From positions 1 to 6,138 of the forward strand of contig CANNLO010000292.1 in NCBI GenBank assembly GCA_947505055.1: a stretch of DNA of 6,138 bases, given 5' to 3'. Shown in pieces: positions 1 to 5,183 of this stretch; positions within the stretch are counted from its first letter, which is position 1, and each line of letters starts with the position of its first letter. Position numbers and translations under genes: made by a program. The notes under the pieces are model-generated. The model did not search any database. It saw only the letters and a list, made by a program, of their open reading frames with translations, and was not told the origin of the DNA. Source of the stretch: Methylococcaceae bacterium. GTDB taxonomy: Bacteria > Pseudomonadota > Gammaproteobacteria > Methylococcales > Methylomonadaceae.

Positions 1-181
1 ATATGACATGGCAACGGTCTGTTATGTAGCAAATCCGGTGTTTGTGATGACCCATAATGCAACTTTTGAAGGCAAAGTAAAAGCAGTGAATATCCCGGCT
101 GAGCGGGCGATTGATATTGATACATTGCTGGATTTCCAGATTGCTGAAAGTCTTTTAAATATAAGAGAGCACAAGCGGTGA
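1..181 (+). CDS. Acylneuraminate/legionaminate cytidylyltransferase, C-terminal fragment (5' partial)
   Basis: The reading frame starts at base 2 and runs 59 codons to a TGA at 179-181; the 5' end lies outside the window. The visible tail contains YVANPVFVMTHNATF, then IPAERAIDIDTLLDFQIAE. The ERAIDIDTxxDFxIAE ending is typical of the C-terminus of CMP-nonulosonate synthetases (NeuA / LegF / PtmB / PseF group), where the conserved Asp-Ile-Asp region closes the active site. Family enzymes activate a nine-carbon sugar acid with CTP to give the CMP-sugar donor in the cytoplasm. The closest resemblance, from memory, is the PtmB/LegF-type branch rather than classical NeuA, which fits the ptmA-like gene that follows. 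The stop overlaps the GTG start of the next gene (GTGA at 178-181), so the two are probably translationally coupled. The substrate (sialic, legionaminic or pseudaminic acid) cannot be decided from 59 residues. Confidence 0.82.
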   Translation, partial: YDMATVCYVANPVFVMTHNATFEGKVKAVNIPAERAIDIDTLLDFQIAESLLNIREHKR

Positions 182-981
182 CTACCATAAAAAAATTGAG
201 TAATCTAACAGGACGACGCGCACTAATTACGGGGGCAACAGGTGGTCTAGGTAAAGTGATGGCTGCCACCTTGGCAGAACTCGGTGCCAATCTAGTGCTG
301 GTTGACCGGGAAGGCTCAGATTTTGCCACCTTCAGTGCAGATCTAGCAGAGCGTTGGGGTGTCGACGTAGAGTATCATGACTGTGATTTGGAACAGCAAT
401 CGCAACGTAACGAGTTGATTGCTACTCTGAAAAGCAGTAGTCAGGGACTCAACATTCTTATCAATAATGCCGCTTTTGTTGGTGCCTCAGATTTAGAAGG
501 TTGGGCTGTAGCGTTTGAATTACAAACCGTCGAAACCTGGCGTCGTGCGTTGGAAGTTAACCTTACTGCTATATTTGACCTTTGTCAGAGTTTAACTCCA
601 TTACTTAAGATTGCAGAAGGCTCTAGCATAATTAACGTTGCTTCAATTTATGGCCTATATGGGCCTGATTGGAGTTTGTACGAAGGTACTAGTATGAGCA
701 ATCCGGCAGCCTACGGAGCATCTAAGGGTGGGCTAATTCAGTTCAGTCGATGGTTAGCAACCACAATTTCGCCACAGGTTCGTGTCAATACAATATCTCC
801 GGGAGGTATATTCAGAAATCAACCTGAAGAATTTGTGAAGCGCTATGAAGCGAAAACACCGCTCGGTCGTATGGCAACTGAAGATGATTTTCGCGGAGTT
901 GTGGCTTACTTGGCGAGTGACCTGTCTCGATATGTAACTGGTCAAAATCTTTCAGTAGATGGTGGGTGGGGTTGTTGGTAA
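178..981 (+). CDS. ptmA: PtmA-like short-chain dehydrogenase/reductase
   Basis: This is a 267-residue classical SDR. Visible motifs are the cofactor loop TGATGGLG (residues 18-25), Asp43 at the end of beta-2 (suggests NAD(H), although Arg44 follows), NNAA (96-99), Asn128, catalytic Ser156, Tyr179 and Lys183 (YxxxK), and a C-terminal VDGGW. Ser and Tyr are 23 residues apart, against about 13 in minimal SDRs; the extra segment contains PDWSLYEGT, a feature I associate with the PtmA family of nonulosonic acid/flagellin-glycosylation loci. The GTG start overlaps the upstream cytidylyltransferase stop by four bases, and GAGAG at 165-169 gives a ribosome site 8 bases away, so the start is well supported. 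In Campylobacter ptmA follows ptmB (legF), the same order as here. A role in providing or modifying a precursor for legionaminic-type sugar is likely. The substrate is not visible; gluconate 5-dehydrogenase-type labels may appear in automatic annotation. The symbol is by similarity. Confidence 0.88.
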   Translation: MTTIKKLSNLTGRRALITGATGGLGKVMAATLAELGANLVLVDREGSDFATFSADLAERWGVDVEYHDCDLEQQSQRNELIATLKSSSQGLNILINNAAFVGASDLEGWAVAFELQTVETWRRALEVNLTAIFDLCQSLTPLLKIAEGSSIINVASIYGLYGPDWSLYEGTSMSNPAAYGASKGGLIQFSRWLATTISPQVRVNTISPGGIFRNQPEEFVKRYEAKTPLGRMATEDDFRGVVAYLASDLSRYVTGQNLSVDGGWGCW

Positions 982-1026
982 GCAGAGCGGTTGAATATTT
1001 TAATGTATTGATATGAGGATGTACGA

Positions 1027-1707
1027 ATGAAAGATAATAAATCTACTGAGACAATCAGCTTTGCTAACATGTGCGTTCAGTCAGATAAACACTTAAGAAC
1101 TATGCGTGGCAGAAGTTATTTCTCACAGGCAGGGCAAGATCTTTTTGTTTTATCAATGTTATCAGGCAAGAAAGGTGGCAATTATATTGAAATAGGTGGC
1201 GCAGATCCATTTGAGTCAAATAATACATTTCTTCTCGAAAAAGATTATTCATGGAAAGGATTTTCTGTGGAATTTGATGAGACATTAGCATCAAGATTCA
1301 ATTCTAATAGGCAAAATCCATGCGTTTGCTCTGATGCTACAACTTTTAACTATGAAGGCATGTTACAGCAATTGAATTTTCCGAATCAAATTGACTATCT
1401 TTCGGTTGATATTGATCCTGCAGAAAATACATATAGTGCTTTAATGAAGTGTCCTTTTAATGAATATAGATTTTCAGTCATTACTTTTGAGCATGATCTA
1501 TATGCTAGTGGAGCTAAATATGCGGAGTTGTCGAGAGTCTTTCTACAATCACATGGATACCAATTGGTAGCTAAAAACGTGAAGTCTTTTGGTAGGGTTT
1601 TTGAAGATTGGTGGATTGATCCTAATGTTATTCCACAATCAACTTGGCTGAGTTTCGTTTGTGAGGATATGGAATTCTCAATGATATTTGATCATAAATA
1701 TGATTAA
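1027..1707 (+). CDS. FkbM-family (Methyltransf_21-like) SAM-dependent methyltransferase
   Basis: This 226-residue protein has the layout of FkbM-type methyltransferases found in glycan loci: SQAGQD (33-38), a SAM-binding EIGGADP (55-61), NNTFLLEK (65-72), the strand-end acid in FSVEFD (79-84), LSVDID (125-130) and the hallmark FEHD (154-157). Family members O-methylate hydroxyls, and those in polysaccharide clusters are usually taken to methylate a sugar residue or its precursor in the cytoplasm. The SAM loop lacks the usual third glycine (family pattern about DxGANxG), though related SQxGQD proteins vary here. TGAGGAT at 1014-1020 sits 8 bases before the ATG, counted from GAGG. The gene is flanked by 45- and 39-base gaps, whereas most junctions here overlap, and hand-sampled GC is in the mid-30s percent, below the gene on its left. 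That suggests a separately acquired cassette. Target sugar unknown. Confidence 0.82.
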   Translation: MKDNKSTETISFANMCVQSDKHLRTMRGRSYFSQAGQDLFVLSMLSGKKGGNYIEIGGADPFESNNTFLLEKDYSWKGFSVEFDETLASRFNSNRQNPCVCSDATTFNYEGMLQQLNFPNQIDYLSVDIDPAENTYSALMKCPFNEYRFSVITFEHDLYASGAKYAELSRVFLQSHGYQLVAKNVKSFGRVFEDWWIDPNVIPQSTWLSFVCEDMEFSMIFDHKYD

Positions 1708-1746
1708 TCAATATCTGAAAGCATAATTTAATTATAAGGGACGGCG

Positions 1747-2982
1747 ATGAAAGTTACTGAAATAAATAAATGTAGAATCAGTGGTAGTGGCAATTTAATT
1801 ACTGTGCTGGATTTGGGAAATCAAGCACTTACTGGAGTATTCCCAAGAAATGTGAATGAGCCTATTACATCTGGGCCGCTACGCTTAGTATGGTGTCCAG
1901 ATAGTGGCTTGCTGCAACTGCAGCACACATATGACTTGACTGAAATGTATGGTGACAACTACGGTTATCGGTCAGGCTTAAATAGGTCGATGGTTGCGCA
2001 CCTGCAACAAAAAGTAAAACACCTCCAGCGTATACGCCCTGTTCATGTTGGCGACGTGGTTGTTGACATTGGTAGTAATGATGCTACCTTGTTGAAGGCT
2101 TATGATGCTCAAGGAATAATGCGCGTGGGTATTGATCCAACAGGTAATAAGTTCCGTGAGTTTTATACCGATGACATAAAGTTAATCCCTGATTTTTTCT
2201 CTGCTGATGTCTACCGTAATGCCCTGCAAAAAAAATCAGCAAAAATCGTTACTTCTATTTCTATGTTTTATGATTTGGAGTCCCCGACCAGTTTTGTAAA
2301 AGATATTCACGATATATTAGATGCAGACGGTATATGGCATTTTGAGCAAAGCTACATGCCGACCATGCTTCGAATGAACGCCTATGACACAGTATGTCAT
2401 GAGCATCTTGAATATTATTCTCTGGGCGTAGTGAAAAGGTTGCTTGAAAATTGCGATATGAAGATTATCGATGTGCAAATGAACTCGATTAATGGGGGTA
2501 GTTTTGCGGTTACCGCCGCACGTAAAGAATCGAATTTGAAGTCTAATGACGCTGTGATAAATTGGATGCTGGGCCAAGAGGACAGAATGGGGCTGCATAC
2601 CCCAAGGCCGTTTCGGCAATTTGAAGAGAGAGTTTTTGAGCATCGAGAAAATCTTCTGCGACTAATCCGAGATCTAAATGCGGATGGTAAGACTGTAATG
2701 GGTTATGGGGCATCTACTAAGGGCAATGTGTTATTGCAATTTTGTGGTTTAACGAATAAAGACATTCCATTTATTGCAGAAGTTAATCCTGACAAATTTG
2801 GTGCATTTACTCCAGGAACAAATATACCTATTTTGTCTGAGGCAGATGTTAAGGCGATGAAGCCTGACTATATGTTGGTTTTACCATGGCACTTTAGGGA
2901 TGGCATCATTCAGCGTGAAGCTGAGTATTTGGCTTCGGGAGGAAAGTTAATTTTCCCTATGCCTGAAATTGAAATAGTTTGA
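1747..2982 (+). CDS. TylC3-type NDP-hexose C-methyltransferase with altered zinc site
   Basis: This 411-residue protein shows the three-part architecture of sugar C-methyltransferases: an N-terminal zinc-type domain (Methyltransf_13, about 5-65), a SAM-binding Rossmann domain (about 80-200, motif I VVDIGSND at 105-112, acidic GIDP at 128-131), the CHEHLEYY active-site motif (217-224), and a C-terminal Methyltransf_14 domain with GYGASTKGN (319-327) ending in FPMPEIEIV. The family transfers a methyl group from SAM to a carbon, commonly C-3, of an NDP-4-keto sugar, with the HEH histidine as likely base. Length is normal. In the two zinc knuckles only Cys9 and Cys50 remain; the partners are Ser12 and Ser53. 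The residue before HEH is Cys217, where TylC3/TcaB9-type enzymes usually have Tyr. AAGGG at 1736-1740 lies 6 bases before the ATG. The stop adjoins or overlaps the next start, a GMD-like enzyme that could supply or reduce its keto-sugar substrate. Confidence 0.9.
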   Translation: MKVTEINKCRISGSGNLITVLDLGNQALTGVFPRNVNEPITSGPLRLVWCPDSGLLQLQHTYDLTEMYGDNYGYRSGLNRSMVAHLQQKVKHLQRIRPVHVGDVVVDIGSNDATLLKAYDAQGIMRVGIDPTGNKFREFYTDDIKLIPDFFSADVYRNALQKKSAKIVTSISMFYDLESPTSFVKDIHDILDADGIWHFEQSYMPTMLRMNAYDTVCHEHLEYYSLGVVKRLLENCDMKIIDVQMNSINGGSFAVTAARKESNLKSNDAVINWMLGQEDRMGLHTPRPFRQFEERVFEHRENLLRLIRDLNADGKTVMGYGASTKGNVLLQFCGLTNKDIPFIAEVNPDKFGAFTPGTNIPILSEADVKAMKPDYMLVLPWHFRDGIIQREAEYLASGGKLIFPMPEIEIV

Positions 2983-2987
2983 TTGTT

Positions 2988-3953
2988 ATGGGCGCAAAAA
3001 GAACAATTGTTGTTGGTTATGCTGGCCAAGATGGGTCGTTACTCATAGGAGACCTTCAAAAACGGGGCGATGAAATTATAGGCATTGGCCGGTCTAGTTG
3101 TATTTTCCCAGCTGGATTTTCGCCTAATATCATAAAAGACATTACCAGCGCCCAGGAAGTCTATGAGGTAATGCGTTTATTTCAGCCAGATGAAATCTAC
3201 TATTTGGCCGCATTCCATGTGTCTTCGGAAGCTGGCGTAACACAGGCGCCTTTACACAAACAGTTTGCGTCCGCTCAAGCGATACATGTGACAGGATTGG
3301 TAAACTGTTTGTCGGCAATTGTTGATGAGTCGCCAGCCACGCGGCTTTTCTATGCGTCTTCCTCTTTGGTCTTTAGTGGTGAGAATGCCGAACTGCAAGA
3401 TGAAACGACTCCTTTATCGCCTCAAGAGCTTTATGGTATTACTAAAGCCCAGGGTATGTGGTTGTGTGGTGAATTTAGAAAGAAACATAAGGTATTTGCT
3501 TCAACGGGGATTCTCTATAATCATGAGTCTCATCTTCGGGCCTCAAAATTTCTTTCTGCAAAAATAATCAGAACGGCAATTCGCATTGCAGAGGGATCAA
3601 CTGAGAAGCTGGAAATAGGTAATTTAGCTGGGCGCGTTGATTGGGGTTATGCAAAAGATTATGTAACCGCTTTTCAGAAAATATTGGCTGCAAACAAATC
3701 AGATGATTTTATTGTGGCTACAGGCGAGTCACATACAGTGAAAGAGTTTATTGATGTTGTGTTTAATTATTTCGGATTAGATCCCAATAGTCACATTGTA
3801 GAAAATAAAAATCTTCTGACAAGAAAGCCGCCCGTCAAAATTGGAGATGCCACTAAGCTTTATAACTTAACAGGATGGAAGCCATCTTTGGATTATCATG
3901 ATTTTGTAATTCAACTTATAAAAGATCACCAGGCAGCAGGATATAAAAAATGA
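2988..3953 (+). CDS. GDP-mannose 4,6-dehydratase-like NAD(P)-dependent epimerase/reductase
   Basis: This extended SDR has 321 residues from ATG 2988. A TTG at 2979, overlapping the previous stop, would add three residues; neither start has a clear Shine-Dalgarno, so ATG is preferred and coupling is likely. It resembles GDP-mannose 4,6-dehydratase: GYAGQDGSLL (10-19) matching GITGQDGSYL, DEIYYLAA (68-75), YGITK (149-153, catalytic Tyr and Lys), STGILYNHES (172-181), VDWGYAKDYV and ATGESHTVKEF. The NHES and WGYAKDYV elements suggest a GDP-hexose is still bound. The dehydratase pattern (S)T-S-E is here SSSLVF: Ser125 replaces Thr and Leu127 replaces the catalytic Glu. It is therefore unlikely to be a working 4,6-dehydratase; a 4-ketoreductase or epimerase of a GDP-sugar is a better guess. 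It lies between the C-methyltransferase and a glycosyltransferase and overlaps the latter by four bases. Confidence 0.85.
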   Translation: MGAKRTIVVGYAGQDGSLLIGDLQKRGDEIIGIGRSSCIFPAGFSPNIIKDITSAQEVYEVMRLFQPDEIYYLAAFHVSSEAGVTQAPLHKQFASAQAIHVTGLVNCLSAIVDESPATRLFYASSSLVFSGENAELQDETTPLSPQELYGITKAQGMWLCGEFRKKHKVFASTGILYNHESHLRASKFLSAKIIRTAIRIAEGSTEKLEIGNLAGRVDWGYAKDYVTAFQKILAANKSDDFIVATGESHTVKEFIDVVFNYFGLDPNSHIVENKNLLTRKPPVKIGDATKLYNLTGWKPSLDYHDFVIQLIKDHQAAGYKK

Positions 3954-5086
3954 GGATGAACTTTTATAAACGAAGCATATTACCCCGTTTATGCTTTGTT
4001 CCGTATTTTATAGTCAAAGTTATTCTTTCCGTTATGTCCTCTTACTATTGGTTTGGTAGCTCACGACGTAGAGGCGAGGCCGTTTCTCACCTTTGTATTG
4101 AGGCTGGCGTTAGAGGCTGGGAATCCATAGAGTTTAAAGAGCTTTATCAATCAGCCTGTGAGTATTTGTCTGCGGAAAATGTCCATAGATTAGTAGTAAG
4201 TTCAGATAAGGATTACCCTACTCAAATTTCCGACATTTTGAATTCAACGCCGATTACGCACTATCTTTACGATCCAAGAACGGAGAATTCAGATATCACT
4301 GTATGGCGAGCCTTATGGCAAAGTTTTCGTGTAGCCATGTTGTTGAACAAAAAAGGAGTCGTTCCAATCGTATTTTTAACGGATCTTGCTGTTAGAGCTT
4401 GGCGTACGCAAGCCGCTGTGGTTTCTGCACGAAAGGGCGTGGTCGTTAGTTTTATGTCGCCAAAGTACGTTGGACCAATATTTCCTCACCGCCGTTTGCT
4501 TGGTCCAAGCCTTATGCCTTTCTCTGTTGGTACGTTGCATAAGATTAATTGCATAATTGAACAGCGTCCGAAAAATATCATACCCACAGCAATATTTACT
4601 GGGTCTTTGTATGAACCCAGAGCAACTAAATTAGAACAAATTCGTATAGGTCTCGCAAGGTTAGGTTCGGTGTTTGAGGTTAAGGCCAGAGCAATGGGGT
4701 CTGCGCGAGCACCTGATGTTGAATATTGGTCAATGTTATGCAATGCAGATATTGTTGTTACTACATCTGACCAAGCTATTCAGAAGGTAAGCGATTGGAA
4801 TGAAATACCCCATCTTATTTATCGCTATTTGGAAGTTCTTGCTAGCGGGGCATTACTGGTGGCACAGGACGTACCCAGTGTCCGGCGTTATTTTACTCCA
4901 GGCGTACATTTTGTTTCGTTTGACTCACTTGAAAATGCGGTTGAAGTTATTGCGTATTATTTAAGGGATGAAACGAAAAGGTTATCAATTGCGAAGCAAG
5001 GAAAAGAGCGAGCCGATGCATTAATTTCCGCAAGATGTTTCTGGGTTTCTATAGATTCAGCATTGTCGTCTAACTCATTGCTTTAA
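3950..5086 (+). CDS. Glycosyltransferase, GT1/GT4-like (GT-B fold)
   Basis: This 378-residue protein has a C-terminal Glyco_trans_1_2-type region (about 285-370): HLIYRYLEVLASGALLV (288-304), then DVPSVRRYF, a FVSFDSLENAVEVIAYYL stretch and RLSIAKQGKERA. The R-x-x-E-x-x-A-x-G pattern (Arg292, Glu295, Gly300) matches the donor-nucleotide site of GT-B enzymes. The N-terminal half has an IEAGVRGWESIEFKELY block near 50-66 that I recall from glycosyltransferases beside C-methyltransferases in surface-glycan loci. Residues about 10-29 are hydrophobic with scattered Lys/Arg, suggesting peripheral association with the inner membrane, where lipid-linked glycans are built, rather than a signal peptide. 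The ATG at 3950 overlaps the previous TGA (ATGA), and AGG at 3938-3940 is 9 bases upstream; ATG 3956 is an alternative. It is likely to transfer the sugar made by the preceding genes, but donor and acceptor are not determinable. Confidence 0.85.
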   Translation: MRMNFYKRSILPRLCFVPYFIVKVILSVMSSYYWFGSSRRRGEAVSHLCIEAGVRGWESIEFKELYQSACEYLSAENVHRLVVSSDKDYPTQISDILNSTPITHYLYDPRTENSDITVWRALWQSFRVAMLLNKKGVVPIVFLTDLAVRAWRTQAAVVSARKGVVVSFMSPKYVGPIFPHRRLLGPSLMPFSVGTLHKINCIIEQRPKNIIPTAIFTGSLYEPRATKLEQIRIGLARLGSVFEVKARAMGSARAPDVEYWSMLCNADIVVTTSDQAIQKVSDWNEIPHLIYRYLEVLASGALLVAQDVPSVRRYFTPGVHFVSFDSLENAVEVIAYYLRDETKRLSIAKQGKERADALISARCFWVSIDSALSSNSLL

Positions 5087-5130
5087 ATCAATGTTTTGAT
5101 GTGGTTAATTTAATTCAATGTAAGTTAAAA

Positions 5131-5183
5131 GAGTAGGTGTGTAAATGACAAATAAAAATGAAAGTAAATGTTATGATCAGTAA
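5131..5183 (+). promoter_or_regulatory. Shine-Dalgarno plus 12-codon ORF overlapping the next gene's start
   Basis: GAGTAGG at 5131-5137 is 7 bases from ATG 5145, the best ribosome site in this gap. That ATG opens a 12-codon frame (MTNKNESKCYDQ) ending at TAA 5181-5183. It covers both candidate starts of the downstream gene (5158 and 5173) in a different frame. It could be a leader ORF that couples translation by termination and re-initiation near ATG 5173, or the remnant of an original start separated from the main frame by an indel. The rest of the 71-base gap (5087-5157) shows no convincing promoter or terminator. Confidence 0.35.

Noticed and set aside
754..945. Minus-strand 63-codon frame opposite the SDR gene.
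   Set aside because: Antisense of a conserved SDR region; no protein-like motif.
1008..1038. TTGATA and GATAAT as a possible promoter at the FkbM start.
   Set aside because: The spacer is 19 bases and the -10 box lies inside the coding region; likely AT-rich coincidence.
1100..1294. Minus-strand 64-codon frame opposite the FkbM gene.
   Set aside because: Antisense of the conserved SQAGQD and SAM-binding region; no independent support.
1723..1735. ATAATTTAATTAT near-palindrome before the C-methyltransferase, a possible operator.
   Set aside because: Pure A/T, short, and in an AT-rich gap; easily arises by chance.
2317..2643. 108-codon minus-strand open frame opposite the C-methyltransferase.
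   Set aside because: The opposite strand encodes conserved motifs; the minus-strand protein has no recognisable features.
3319..3567. 82-codon + strand open frame inside the GMD-like gene.
   Set aside because: Out of frame with a clear family match; no ribosome site or recognisable protein.
4486..4743. Minus-strand 85-codon frame opposite the glycosyltransferase.
   Set aside because: Antisense of a well-supported gene; composition unremarkable.
5087..5100. ATCAA-TGTT-TTGAT inverted repeat just after the glycosyltransferase stop, a possible terminator.
   Set aside because: Only a 5-bp, mostly A/T stem and no U-tract after it.
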